64,000 nucleotides of DNA from Plecoglossus altivelis (Eukaryota > Chordata > Actinopteri > Osmeriformes > Plecoglossidae): the NCBI GenBank assembly GCA_036571765.1, contig BROE01000022.1, positions 14,341,576 through 14,405,575 on the forward strand, read 5' to 3'. The stretch's first letter is position 1. Each line of letters opens with the position of its first letter. This document shows, piece after piece, positions 47,701 to 58,449 of the stretch. Under the pieces are notes generated by a model that searched no databases, was not told where the DNA came from, and was given only the letters and a program-made list of their open reading frames with translations. The position numbers and the translations under genes are program-made.

Positions 47701-50700
47701 ATAAGTATTTGTTCAATAACAAAAGTAATCACAATACTTTGTTATATACCCTTTGCTGGCAATGACAAAGGTCAAAGTTTTTTGTAAGTCTCCACAAGGT
47801 TTTTACACACTGTTGCTGGTAGTTTGACCCATTCTTCCATGCAGACCTCTGCTAGAGCACTGATGTTTTGGGGCTGTCACTGGGCAACACGGATTTTGAA
47901 CTCCCTCCAAAGATTTTCTATGGAGTTGAGATCTGGGGACTGGCTAGGCCACTGTACGGCCTTGAGATGCTTGCAAAGCCACTCCTTCATTGCCGGGACG
48001 GTGTGTTTGGGATCATTGTCATGCTGAAAAACCCAGCCACATTTCATCTTCAATGCCCTTGCTGATGGAAGGAGGTTTTCACTAAAGTCTCATGATACAT
48101 GGCCCCATTCATTCATTCATTTACACTGATCAGTCATCCTGGTCCCTTTGCAGAAAAACAGCCCCAAGCCATGATGTTTCCACCCCCATGCTTCACAGTA
48201 GGTATGGTGTTCTTTGGTTGCAACTCAGCATTTTTTTTCTCCTCCAAAAAGTTATATTTTGATTTCATATGATCATATGACATTCTCCCAATCTTCTTCT
48301 GGATCATCCAAATGCCCTCTTGCAAACTTCAGACAGGCCCGGACATGTACTGTCTTAAGCAGGGGAACACGTCTGGCACTGCAGGTTTTGAGTCCCTGAC
48401 GGCGTAGTGCAGGGGTGTCAAACCCTGGTCCTCGAGGGCCGCTGTCCTAAAGGTTTTCGATGTTTCCCTGCTCCAGCACACCTGATTTTAATGAATAGGT
48501 TGTTATCAAGCTCTGTGGACGCCTGATAACGACCCTTCATTAGACGTCCTTTGACAGCTCTTTGGTCTTGGCCATAGTGGAGTTTGGAATCTGACTGTTT
48601 AAGGTTGTGGACAGTTGTGTTTTATATGGATAATGAGTTCAAATAGGTGCCATTAATACAGGTAAAAAGTGTGGGACAGAAGAGCCTCTTTAAGAATAAG
48701 TTACAGGTCTGTGAGAGCCAAAAATCTAGCTTTTTTGTAGGTGACCAAATACTTATTATTTCCCATAATTTTCAGATTAATACTTTAAAAATCAGACAGT
48801 GATTTTCTGGATCTTTTTTCTCATTTTGTCTCTCATAGTTGAAGTGTACCTATGATGACAATTACAGGCCTCTCTCATCTTTTTAAGTGGGAGAACTTGC
48901 ACAATTGGTGGCTGACTAAATACCTTTTTGTCCCACTGTATTAGGGCAGATAGAACAGCACTTGAGTCATTTACAGCCGAGCCAATGTTTATAATTGATG
49001 ATTATGAACATTAACAAAAAATATAGCTATAAGCAGCAATGTAGAGGCCAAGTAGAATATAGCAGAACCAGGCTTACTTGGCACTTGTGCAACAAGCAGG
49101 TGACAACAAGATATTGCACTTATGCAACACCCAATTTGGTTGAAATATATGTTTGTGTTCAGGAAACGCCACCATTAAATGAACATTTGGCCATGGCCTG
49201 TAGTACCACCTACGGTCAATAATGGGCCCTTTGTATTGTGGGACTTGGAATGTGCATACGCTTAGCTTTGGCCAAATATATCTTTAATACATCAAGGTGA
49301 TTCTGCAAAAATACGTTCAGACAGAAGCCATCTCTAGCAAGTTATAAGACAACTCTATTTCACACTCTGTTATAATGCAGCCTGCAGAGTCAAAGCTGCT
49401 CTAGATCATTTGCTAGCATCAAGAAACTCTCTGGAGGTACAGCAAAAGATTTTGCAAGCCATTTATTTCTCTATCTTGCACCTTTTAGTGACCTTGAGTG
49501 CAACTTAGTCACCTTGAGTGACTAACCACCCAAGCTACCACCAACGCACAAATATAAAGAAACACAACCTCAGCAATACACAATCTACATCTACTAGTCG
49601 TCAATCTACATAAATCCTCCAACTGTATCCTTTGTGTCCTCCTGCAATGCATACTGGGAGCTAGGATAGGGCAATAGATTGAATATTAGAGATAATATAG
49701 TGATAGTTTTGTTGGCAATGTGAAGTTTGAAAATATCATGAATATTGAATATTTCAAATTCAGTAATTGTTTTCCAAAGAACACATTGAATGTCCAAATA
49801 TACGTCCCTTTTTCATCTTGTTGCGTATTAAATTTGCACAACTTATTTTGTGCTATGTGACAGTAGTTCCATCTAAATTGTTTTTGTTTTCTATCTTGTT
49901 TTTATCATTTAAAAGCAAATTCAAATATATCAAGATATGTATTGTATATCATAGACATTTGACATATACAAACTGCTGTAATTCCTCCTCCGTTCACTTG
50001 ATTTGGATGTAAATGCCCTCAAATTAAAGCTAATAGTTTGCAGTTAAAGCACATCTTGTTAGTTTCATTTCAAATCCATTGTGGTGGTGTATAGAGCCAA
50101 AAAGATTAGAATTGTGTCAATGTCCCAATATTTATGGACCTGACTGTATATATATTGCCAAGCTCTACTGGGAACCAGGAGTGTCTCCACTACAATGCTG
50201 TGATGTTCTTTTAGTGTTGCACATACCAAGTACATATGGTTAATATTGTTGTATTAAAGATTATATATATCAAACTTTCAAACTTCACATTGCCAACAAA
50301 ACATACAAAAATGTGGCAGATCTAGGGATCAGACTACTGACTTGAAAATATGCATCTTGTCCATTACACCACTAACACAACTGTAATTTTAAGTTTTTCC
50401 AAGGACATTATGCATTATATCCAATGCGCTGGCTAGATGGCTAGATTAACTGCAAAACAAATTTTACCTTGTCATAGTTGTATAATAGCAGTTTGTGGGA
50501 TAACATGGACAAACAGTGAATTGCACAGCCCATTGACAGCTATGTGCAATATAAATCCCACATATTAAAACTCCTGCTGTAAAACAATTGTTTTCAGAAA
50601 AGATATGTCTGTCTACCCTTCCCCCCAGTGTTTGTTAAAATTGTCCAAATTAATAGGCACATTTTCACTGTTTTTGTTTCAGTATTTGCATGGTGTTGTA

Positions 50701-53206
50701 TAGTGAGTATGGTGCTTTTAAAATAGCATATTGCAACCCTGCGACCTCAACACATTTTCTGTGGAAAAATGTAATCTAATAAATTAACAAATTGTTATCA
50801 AATTCTTATAGAACTGGTGGGATTATACCCGCTGTTGCACAGCAACTTCACAGAGAAAACATTGTCTGTGTCGTCCAGGAGGCAATGAAGAGCAGTGGCG
50901 TAACCCCAGGCAACCTTTCCGCTGTTGCCACCACAGTAAAACCAGGCTTGGCCTTAAGCTTGGGAATAGGATTAGAGTTTAGTCGGGACTTTGTAAAGCA
51001 ACACCAAAAGCTCTTCATTCCCATTCATCACATGGAGGCCCATGCCCTCACAGTCAGGATGCTTCAGCCTGTGGCCTTCCCTTTTCTGGTCCTCTTGGTT
51101 TCTGGAGGCCATTCTCTACTGGCTTTGGCAAGAGAAGTAGATGACTTCCTACTCTTGGGTCAAACATTGGACGAAGCTCCTGGGGACACTTTAGACAAGG
51201 TAAAGTTATGAGAAATTACTTGCAGTATTTTTGATAGATTCTTTGAGCATTGGAAACAAAATCTATGATTTCTGTGGATCCACAGGTTGCAAGACGCTTG
51301 TCACTCATAAAACACCCAAAGTGCTCCGGAATGAGTGGGGGACAAGCAATAGAGCTTCTAGCTCAAGACGGTGACCGGTTTAAGTTTTCCTTCAAAACAC
51401 CAATGGGCAGCCATTACGACTGTGATTTCTCATTTGCTGGTGTGAGACATCAGGTGTTGATGGCAATTATGAAAAAAGAGAACGAGGAAGGTCAGTGGAC
51501 CATATAAATTAAAAAAATAAGAAATGCCTTAAATGACATAAGGTCAGAAAATAATATATTGTCCAAAAATATTTACTTTACATTATTTATGTCTTCCAAG
51601 GTGTGGAGCAAGGGGAAATGTTGTCATGTGTAAATGACATCGCTGCAGCTGCACAGCATACAGTGGCCTCTCACATTGCCAAGCGCACTTACCGTGCTAT
51701 TTTGTTCTGTAAGGAAAAGTGCCTACTACCTTCCTCCAATCCAACCCTGGTAAGTATTTGATTTTCCAAAGACATAGCTTCACTCAATTTGGATAAACTG
51801 TACATATGTTGTCTTTTTTGTTTTGTTTTGTTTGTCAAAATTGTTTTAACATAGGAACAGGATTGCATTTACTGTGTTTAATGTTTGATTATATATTTAC
51901 TGCAACACAAACACCTTCTTTTGGTTACATTCATGCATTGCTTGGTACTTAAACACTAAGCATTCTTAGGTTGTTTCAGGGGGAGTCGCTAGTAACCTGT
52001 ACATCAGAAAGGTTTTGAAGATTGTCACAAACACCACTGGACTAGATCTCCTTTTTCCTCCATCCAAGTTTTGCACTGACAATGGCGTCATGATTGCATG
52101 GTATGTGGACTATTATTAGTCTGAATTCATGTATTTTCTATTTTAGTTTGGTGCTTAAATTGCGTCTCTTGGTCAAAAGAATTGTCAAAACCATTGACTG
52201 TAAAAATAATGGACAGCATACACCTCTCCCAAAGTGAAGCCAAAGCATATAGTTTGCTGCCTGGTGACTGGCTGTAGTATGGCTGCATTTTAGCAGATGG
52301 GACATGAGCCAAACTACAGATGGTTTCTGTCATTTTAGGTCATTTCAGGCTGAAGTCTGTTCAAAGTCTGTTCTGGTCATTTTTCCGATCTGGTTAATTA
52401 ATTACTTGACTAAATAAAAAGGGGTTAGTGTGTGCTCGCAATTAGGTTGGGTGAGTATGTGGGTGGGACCTCAATACTGCGACTCCAACCCCTGATCACT
52501 ACTGCACAGACTCCAAATGACATCAGCAGTGCAAGTTGGCACCACCCAGATCCTGGATATTTTGTCCTCTTTTTTACAGTGGAAGGAAGTAGAGAAACCT
52601 TCATCGAAATACAGTCTATAGTCAAATATTGTACAATTGCCAAGCACTCTTCACAAATGAACACCAGGGGGCATCAATCATGGATGCAACAAAAACTCAC
52701 TCTCTCAATCATTTCACAGATAGGAAATAGTTGGCAAAGCATGATTTGACTTCATTCAATGCGGCCAATCTAAAAAGTTGTATTGATGTATAATATGTAT
52801 TGTTTTGTAAGAGTATATATGTTTGTCATGAACATGGAAGATATTTTTTCTCTAAAATATATGAGTATACTGTATGTCAATACAAAGCACACTTTACACA
52901 AAACACAATAAAACAAGTCACTTAGAAATATTCTTTAAAAATTGGGTAGAGCGGAAGAATAGTCCTTGCACAGGACATGCCTGATAAAAGGGTGCATGCC
53001 TCATACCCTAAAACATACTTAACTAGATCACTGAGCAAGAAAGTCTGTTGTCTCTCATGGAAATACACATCCCTTCAAATATATTAGGCATCGTGGGCTC
53101 TGTTTAAATCTGACTCTTTTTGTGTCTATTTAAGGAATGGTGTTGAGCGGCTAAGAGAAGGAAAGGGAATCCTGTCACACAATGACAAGGTCTTCTATGA
53201 GCCCAA
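41540..53206 (+). CDS. osgepl1: OSGEPL1 mitochondrial tRNA t6A synthase, six coding exons (3' end missing)
   Basis: Member of the Kae1/Qri7/TsaD family. The mitochondrial protein transfers threonylcarbamoyl from threonylcarbamoyl-AMP to A37 of ANN-decoding tRNAs. The six exons give 378 codons plus two bases (human about 414). Residues 1-28 are basic and hydroxylated with no acidic residues except Asp12, fitting a mitochondrial presequence. The ASKHA core starts VLGIETSCDDTG (29-40). Metal ligands His137 and His141 sit in IHHMEAH, and the third ligand is Asp348 in FCTDNGVMIAW. SGGH (161-164), DFSFAG and SGGVASN are also present. Start Met1 at 41540 aligns with the human MLILT start; in-frame ATGs lie at 41507 (+11 residues) and 41609 (would remove the presequence). 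The terminal ~35 residues were not found in the window. Confidence 0.95.
41781..41850. repeat. Near-perfect 70-nt hairpin in OSGEPL1 intron 1
   Basis: The arms 41781-41812 and 41819-41850 are complementary at 30 of 32 positions around a 6-base loop (ATAAAA). The size and pairing resemble a microRNA precursor or a very small inverted-repeat element. It lies 50 bp after the exon 1 splice donor and 9 bp before the left end of a Tc1 element. The two arms are almost equal, which also suits a miniature transposon end pair. Function unknown. Confidence 0.85.
41859..42240 (+). mobile_element. Tc1-like transposon, left part of a split element
   Basis: Starts CAGTGAGGAAAAAGTATTTG, the inverse of the right end at 45934. 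Contains the left inverted repeat, a second GTATTTGAACACCTGT block and the start of the transposase leader (ACATGGCCAAGACC at 42227). It is interrupted at about 42241 by an RTE LINE; the rest resumes at 45041. Confidence 0.88.
42241..45040 (-). mobile_element. RTE (Rex3-like) LINE nested in Tc1, 5' end complete, 3' end missing
   Basis: On the minus strand it starts at about 45040 with CCTGAACCGCCACCTTAACG, the 5' UTR start of this family. It continues through endonuclease (44533-44174, SIVLLGDFNAHVGNDSETRR), linker (43545-43300) and RT (42970-42368, SSLLFADDVVLMASSDRDLQ). It stops at 42241 within the C-terminal region, without the GATG tail. RT is also interrupted by an internal deletion around 42780-42840. 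Stops and frameshifts make it inactive. At 43201-43300 it retains a ~80-bp stretch that the copies at 58-64 kb have lost. Confidence 0.88.
45041..45934 (+). mobile_element. Tc1-like transposon, right part of a split element
   Basis: Carries the transposase core: 45026-45334 with FANDHLDDPESGEKILWSDE (first catalytic Asp) and KHGGGSIMLWG. Frame-shifted remains of the later motifs follow, including FQHDNDPKHTA (near 45417) and a broken PSQSLDINPIENL (45520). The right terminal repeat ends at 45934 (AATACTTTTCCTCACTG). About 330 bp that would normally join 42240 to 45041 are missing. Confidence 0.88.
45950..46140. other. Short TA microsatellite and intron sequence
   Basis: TATATA run at 45954-45976 directly after the Tc1 end; otherwise unremarkable. 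Confidence 0.6.
46141..46520 (-). mobile_element. SINE-like abundant fish repeat with a tRNA-like end
   Basis: Plus-strand blocks GGGTCACGGGTGACTGGAGC, TGCATGTCTTTGGATGGTGG and GGAGGACATGTAGACTCCAC are those of a widespread fish repeat. At 46455-46512 the minus strand shows GGTGTAAGCGAGGTTAGAG and GGGTTCGATTC, resembling A- and B-boxes. The exact family is not named. Confidence 0.55.
47522..48938 (-). mobile_element. Complete-length Tc1-like transposon with degenerate transposase
   Basis: 1,417 bp with long inverted ends (CAGTGGGGCAAAAAGTATTT ... TACCTTTTTGTCCCACTG) flanked by TA. The minus-strand transposase is badly broken: KHGGGNIMAWGCFSAKGPG at 48200-48134, and reverse readings of the PDLNPIENLW and DNDPKHT regions near 47890-48020. 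The second Asp motif (GATCATTGTCATGCTG, HDND) is preserved. A piece of hAT MITE is inserted at 48405-48545. It lies in OSGEPL1 intron 1. Confidence 0.9.
48405..48545. mobile_element. hAT MITE fragment inside Tc1
   Basis: CAGGGGTGTCAAACCCTGGT followed by TCCTCGAGGGCCG and CCCTGCTCCAGCACACCTGA is the left half of a very common fish hAT MITE. The right half and an 8-bp duplication are missing. Confidence 0.65.
49005..49140 (+). repeat. Start-like piece of the foldback repeat family
   Basis: ATATAGCTATAAGCAGCAAT is close to ATATATGGCTGTAAGCAGCG at 54042, the beginning of the larger copy. Confidence 0.5.
49141..49974. other. OSGEPL1 intron 1 sequence, nothing recognised
   Basis: No motif supported. 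Confidence 0.5.
49975..50148. mobile_element. Tc1/mariner-type terminal fragment
   Basis: CTGTAATTCCTCCTCCGTTC through CATTGTGGTGGTGTATAGAG to GGACCTGACTG followed by TA is one end of a common fish Tc1-type element (terminus CAGTCAGGTCC). Only this end is present; no transposase. Confidence 0.65.
50150..50811. other. OSGEPL1 intron 1, distal part
   Basis: Includes a weak tRNA-like trace near 50320-50390 (minus strand GTGGTGTAATGGACAAGATG) that may be an old SINE; otherwise unremarkable. Confidence 0.4.
50812..51199 (+). CDS. osgepl1: OSGEPL1 coding exon 2
   Basis: Encodes residues 64-193: TGGIIPAVAQQLHRENI, TTVKPGLALSLGIGLEFSRD, PIHHMEAHALTVRM with the metal-binding histidines, and FLVLLVSGGHSLLALA. 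The acceptor is CTTATAG, the donor GTAAAG. Confidence 0.96.
51286..51490 (+). CDS. osgepl1: OSGEPL1 coding exon 3
   Basis: Encodes VARRLSLIKHPKCSGMSGGQ, then AIELLAQDGDRFKF and DCDFSFAGVRHQVLMAIMKK. The acceptor is TCCACAG, the donor GTCAGT (weak but in phase 1, continued correctly by exon 4). Confidence 0.94.
51601..51749 (+). CDS. osgepl1: OSGEPL1 coding exon 4
   Basis: Encodes VEQGEMLSCVNDIAAAAQHT then VASHIAKRTYRAILFCKEKC. The acceptor is TTCCAAG, the donor GTAAGT. Phase 1 in, 0 out. Confidence 0.95.
51970..52100 (+). CDS. osgepl1: OSGEPL1 coding exon 5
   Basis: Encodes VVSGGVASNLYIRKVLKIVT and then PPSKFCTDNGVMIA. It carries the third metal ligand (Asp348) and the SGGVASN nucleotide-site loop. 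The acceptor is ATTCTTAG, the donor GTATGT. Confidence 0.96.
52101..53134. other. OSGEPL1 intron 5, possible old repeat
   Basis: TTGACTGTAAAAATAATGGA near 52194 resembles a common fish interspersed repeat; no ends could be fixed. No coding motif. Confidence 0.4.
53135..53206 (+). CDS. osgepl1: OSGEPL1 coding exon 6
   Basis: Encodes NGVERLREGKGILSHNDKVF then YEP, matching human WNGIERLRAGLG...YEPK. The acceptor is ATTTAAG, the donor GTGAGT. Ends in phase 2, so at least one more coding exon follows. Confidence 0.93.
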
Positions 53207-54039
53207 GTGAGTCAGCCATGTCTTCTTGTCAATTATTGTAAATGTGTGTGTACAAATTACAATGGGTTTAGTTTCCCGCTATCAGCTCAAGAACCGGGCA
53301 CTCTGCGAAGTTTATCTTCTCTTATGTGTCCTCTTTATAATGCAATGGAGTGGAATTGACGTTGTTTGGATAAGCATTTCAACATCAAATAATGGAACAA
53401 TATTTCGCCTACAGTTTGGCTTGTTGTCTTCACGTCCCAACCCCTTTACTCTGATTGGTCCTCTGGTTTGCAGAATATTTCCTACAAATATCTTGAGAAT
53501 ACAGCACTTTGCAAAGTATATATTTTGCAAGCGTCCTTTTTATAATCCAACGTAGTGCAGTTGGCTAGTGCAATTGAACTAACACCGTTAGCAAAGGCGT
53601 TTGCCTATACATTAAACTAAGCAAAATTAAGATGTTTTGTTAAGTAAACAAATTAAGCAAATTCAGTTTTACAAGTGATATTTAGCTGCTTTCAAAGGGG
53701 CTGGGTGGCTAACAGAATGACAATATAAACTCCATATACTTTCAGCACAAATATTGTTACATAAATTAATAAGGTCGCTGATGTTAAAACTGCCAGCACA
53801 TTGTAAATGTACAAACACTGTATGGTGAATTATACCTACAACCGGTTCAACCGTTGTGCAGGTTGATCCAATTAAATGAGCAAACGCAAGCCACATTTGT
53901 CCATATTTTGTTAATGAATCCGGGAGAAGAATGTTCGTGGCGAGCTAACGAGCTAGAAAGAGCGCTAGGGAGTTTGCTACAGCTCAAAATGTAGCTCTAA
54001 AAACGCACTCCTCAGACATAGGCTCTATTATTTTAAAAA
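53207..54039. other. Downstream of OSGEPL1 exon 6, nothing recognised
   Basis: Searched for the final OSGEPL1 exon (PLGVDI-like) without success; probably intron. Confidence 0.5.
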
Positions 54040-55320
54040 AATATATGGCTGTAAGCAGCGATGGGGGATTCCTCCTTAATATTGCAATCCATTACAAAAT
54101 TGACTTGAAACAGACATGAGGTTCAGAGAGCACGCTGCAAGTTTGGTGTGAATCAGGGACATGCAGTCAGGGGAGGCAAGTGAGGCTGTGCCTCACTTGT
54201 CATCATGAGAAGAAAAAGAAAGAACTCAATAAAATAAAGTATTAATATTTGCAATTTTTGTGTGGTTCCCGTGTATTTTGGTCATTTTTATAGTCAGAAT
54301 CAATCAATCAATCAAGGGAGAGACAAGGGGTGAGGCATGGATGAGCAGAGCCTCCAATGACCCCTCACAAACTGTATTGAGCGCAGGCAAATGGCTTGTT
54401 GCCATTTCTGTGTATGTTTACAACATGTTGTTTGAAGAAACCTTTATTAAACGTCTTAATTTCCATAGTGTTCAGTCATGTATTTCATGCATGTGTGTAA
54501 TATTTAAGTCTTATTGATCTGACATACATCCACAAGGAAAATGCTTGCCTTGAGGCAGCCAGTACCTCTGCCTCAGAGGAGTCGGCACTATTTAGCCTGC
54601 TGTTTAGAGTTTATGACTGTGTTACTGTTGTTAAAGAAAAACAACAGCACAACAACAAATGTGACGTTAGAGTTTAGCTGTGATTTCTCGCCCTCAAAAT
54701 GAAATAAAAAATAATTTGATTACTACACTGAGATATTTTTCAAAGCTGAACTCTCATTCAAAGCAATAACTCATAAATATTGGGAGACTGGGAGACATCA
54801 GAGATTTACTGAGATACCCAGCTTCCTGTTTGACGGCTCTGCAGCTCAATTTAATTAGCTGTACGGGGTAAACTGTTTTGAAAATCAACAATCCAAGTGA
54901 TAACTTTTTTGAGGCTTGGTCTGAAGATGTTGTCTGCCAGATTTTGTGACAGTTGAATAACATTTATAGAAGTCGTAGAGAAAAGAAAGTTTTATGTTGA
55001 ATTCAAAATGGCGGCTGTATCGAATTGGCTGCTATGATATATTATCATGTGTCACAGAGGAGATGTCCCAATTTATCATTAGACACAAGAAACACTTACA
55101 GGCAAACTAATCAACAGTTATTGTCCAAAACAAATCTTTGCTTCCTGCGGCCACACCCAGAGGTCACATGGCTCCGCATTGTTTGGGCATCGTCAAAAGA
55201 GGGTGCCGAGTCAACATACCAAGTCTGGTGTTGATAGTCCAAAGATTTGCAGAGATATGACCCAACTTCCTGTTTGGTGGCTTTGCTGCTGATTTAATTG
55301 GCTGTACCAGAAAAAATAAT
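54040..55320 (+). repeat. Long copy of the foldback repeat family
   Basis: Begins ATATATGGCTGTAAGCAGCG and contains CCCAGCTTCCTGTTTGACGG, GTTGAATAACATTTATAGAA, TTCAAAATGGCGGCTGTATC and again ATATGACCCAACTTCCTGTT, matching the arms at 5.8-7.1 kb. A polymorphic-looking ATCAATCAATCAATC run and unrelated sequence at 54150-54720 interrupt the start. No open frame of note. Confidence 0.65.
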
Positions 55321-55954
55321 TTTTTGAATCCTTCTCATATCTTTTGCCAGGCTTGGTCTGACAATATCGTCTGCCAGATTTAGCAAAAAGACAAGACAGT
55401 GAAAATAAATGTTTCCTTGTAATTCAGGATGGCAGAAAATCTATATAACTGTAAATTGAAACCATAGGTAGGGTGCATTTAACTTGTCTTGCTCAAGGGA
55501 ATCCAACGGTAGCTTATTTTTGAAAATTGGTCATGGGGTTTATGGTTCAAGGATTCCTTACAGAGAAATCCTCATTTTAAAACCCACCTGGTAATTGTTA
55601 CCCATTTTTCACAGTCCTGCAGCGGAGACCATTAACAGAATGACATGAAATTGAGGCTGTCTTTGAAGTTCGGGTTAGTAGCCAATGGCAGAAAGGAGTC
55701 TCAGCCAATTACAGATATCTTAAAATGGGAAAACTTCTGTGCCACATACAGGATAGTATACACACAGGGATTTGCTTTAATTTTAGTGGCAGATTGGTTG
55801 ACCAGTTGAAAAACTGAAATTTTGATTTATGTGAAGGGAGAGCCTCGATTTTACTTGCCATTTGGCAAATTTTTCTAAAACATCAGAATCCGAATTGGTT
55901 GTATTCGCCATGCAAGATATACAAGCATAGAATTTACTGTGGCAGGGAAGTTCA
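55321..55954. other. Intergenic or intron sequence, nothing recognised
   Basis: No motif supported. Confidence 0.4.
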
Positions 55955-58050
55955 AGTCAAGTTCAAGTTGTGCTTTATTGTCATTCCGCTACATGCGGGT
56001 GCATACAGTGGAACGAAATGTCGTGCCTCACAGAGCCACGGTGCTACAAAAGTACAGACATACAACAGTACAGACAAACAACAATCAATTTAAAATAAGT
56101 ATAACAATTTTCCTATACACAAACTAAAAAAATACAAACTATAACTAAAAAAAATACAAACTAAAACTAAAAAAATACAAACTATACAAACTGTATTGTA
56201 CATGTGCGAAGAATAGATACATATTTTTAAAGAGTCTTTAGTGCAGTTTGCGTACACACGGCCAGTAGTGTGTATGAAAAGTGAATTGTGCAGTGGGTGA
56301 GTGACTAATGCAAGTTTTACGATAGTCTTAGTTTTTGTGTGGGAAGTCATAGAGACCCGGAAGAGTTAAGGGCTCTCACAGCCTGGGAAGAAGAAGCTTT
56401 TGATCAGTCTGGCAGAGCGGGGTCTGATGCTCCGGAACCGTCTACCTTATGGTAGGAGCTGGAAGAGGCTGTGGGAGGGGTGGGTGGGGTCCTTTACGAT
56501 ACCATTGGCTTTGATGGAGCATCGTGTGTGGAAAATCTAGGATGGAGGGCAGAGGGGCACCGATGATCCTAGCAGCTGTGTTCACTGTTCGCTGGATGGT
56601 CTTTCGGTCTGCTGCAGTGCAGTTCCCGTACCAGCCAGTGATGCAGCTGGTCAGCACACTCTCAATGGTGCCCCTGTAAAATGTGGTGAGGATGGGTGGA
56701 GGGAGACTTGCTCTCTTCAGCCCGCGGAGAAAGTGTAGGCGCTAATGTGCCTTCTTTGAGAGTGACTTGGTGTTGGTGGTCCAGGTGAGGTCCTCTGTGA
56801 TGTGCACCCCCAGGAATTTGGTGCTATTGACTCTCTCGACAGGCGAGCTGTCGATGGTCAGTGGGGGGTGATCCGCGGAGTTCCTCCTGAAGTCCATCAC
56901 AACCTCCTTTGTCTTGCTCAAGTTGAGGGACAGGTTGTTAGCCCCACACCATTTCGCCAGTGTGCCACTTCCTCTCTATAGTGTGTTTCATCGTTGTTGC
57001 TGATGAGACCTACCACTTGATAATGTGGTTGGAGCTGAACTTGGCAGTGCAGTCGTGGGTCAGCAGCGTGAAGAGCAGCGGGCTGAGCACACAGCCTTGT
57101 GGGGCACCTGTGCTCAGTGTTGAGGTGCTCGAGGTGTTATGGCCGACACGGACTGACTGAGGTCTTTCGGTTAGAAATTCAAGAATCCAATTTTTCAGGC
57201 CCAGTATGTTTAATTTGTTAGTGAGCTGTTGTGGGATTATTGTGTTGAATGCTGAGCTGAAGTCAATTAAAAGCATTCTTACAAAAGAGTCTTTGTTTTC
57301 TAGATGGGTAAGTGCCAGATGGATAGTTGAGGAGATTGCATCGTCTGTGGAGCGGTTCGGACGATATGCAAACTGGAGCGGGTCGAGTGTTTCGGGGAGG
57401 CTGGTTCTTATGTTCTTCATGACTAACTTCTCAAAGCACTTCATTATGATAGGGGTCAGTGCTATGGGACGGTAGTCATTCAGACAGGACACCGGCGATT
57501 TCTTCGGTACAGGTATGATTGTTGTGGATTTGAGACATGTGGGGACGACTGCCTGGGCCAGCGAGGTGTTGAAGATGTCTGTTAGGACATCTGTCAGCTG
57601 TACAGCACAGTCTTTCAGTACACGGCCAGATATATTGTCGGGGCCCGCAGCCTTGCGTGGGTTGATCCTGGATAGGGTCTTCCTTACGCCAGTTTTTGTG
57701 CTGGTGTGACATTCTGCGTGTCAAACCGTGAATAAAAGTTGTTGAGTGTATCTGGGAGGGATGTGCCATCATCACAGGCCTGTGACAGGGGCTTGTAGTC
57801 TGTGATGGTCTGAATGGCTTGCCACAGACTCCGTGTCCCTGCTGTCTGTGAAGTGATGGTTGATTTTTTGGGCATATGACCGTTTAGCATTTTTTAATGC
57901 CGCGGGACAGATTGGCCCTTACTGTTTTGAGGGCTGCTTTATCTCCCGATCTGAAAGCTTCATCTCTGGTCTTTAGCAGCCCGCGAACCTCTGCTGTCAA
58001 CCATGGCTTCTGGTTGGCGCGTGTGGTGATGGTCTTTGTGACTGTCACAT
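55955..58050 (-). mobile_element. Rex1-like LINE, RT without catalytic Asp pair
   Basis: Non-LTR retrotransposon; the 3' end is at 55955 (GTTCAAGTTGTGC on the plus strand, a CAACTTGAACTTG tail). The minus-strand RT frame 57492-57010 (160 aa) has LNDYRPIALTPIIMKCFEKL, DPLQFAYRPNRSTDD, LLIDFSSAFNTIIPQQ (first catalytic Asp) and TGAPQGCVLSPLLF. Where the FADD box should follow (near 57020) the frame reads HIIKW and stops: about 20 bases with the Asp pair are missing. Upstream pieces at 57775-57476 and 58084-57884 (NQKPWLTAEVRGLLKTRDEA) are the linker before RT. It is inactive. Confidence 0.85.
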
Positions 58051-58115
58051 CATCTGTCACAAAGACCATCACCACACGCGCCAATCAGAGGCCATGGTTG
58101 ACAGCAGAGGTTCGC
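57983..58115. repeat. 60-bp inverted repeat at the LINE 5' end
   Basis: Arms 57983-58042 and 58056-58115 are reverse complements except for about two positions, separated by 13 bp. The right arm is a second, inverted copy of the same LINE linker segment (NQRPWLTAEVR on the plus strand). The pattern suits twin priming or template switching when the LINE inserted. Confidence 0.85.
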
Positions 58116-58129
58116 AAGTTCGCAAGTGC

Positions 58130-58215
58130 AAACATAGAAACATATATATTATATATATATTAATATATATATATAAGATATATATTATATATTATATATA
58201 TATATACACTGTAAA
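58130..58215. repeat. TA microsatellite
   Basis: ATATATATTATATATATATT-type run between the LINE and the L2 tail. Confidence 0.85.
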
Positions 58216-58440
58216 TAAACAGCAAAGCAAGGTAAACAATAAACAATGTCCAAGTGACTTCAGCAAATGGACAAACATCCCAGAACATCCCTTGTCCTTA
58301 GACCCTCCTTCTCGGTGAGGAAAAACTACAAAACCCCTGTGGGAAAAAGTAGGAACCTCGAGGGGAACCACAGTGAAGGAGAGATCATACCCCCAAGGAC
58401 GGACAGGCTGTAGATGGTTCAGGACTGGCGCATGCCCATT
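58216..58440 (-). mobile_element. L2-type LINE 3' tail
   Basis: Reverse copy of the tail at 8560-8780: CAGCCTGTCCGTCCTTGGG, TTCACTGTGGTTCCCCTCGA, TTTTTCCTCACCGAGAAGG on the minus strand. The terminal TTGAAT tail is replaced by the TA run. Confidence 0.7.
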
Positions 58441-58449
58441 TGTCCAGTT

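Noticed and set aside
57983..58115. A microRNA precursor
   Set aside because: The arms are two inverted copies of LINE coding sequence, so the hairpin is explained by the insertion mechanism.
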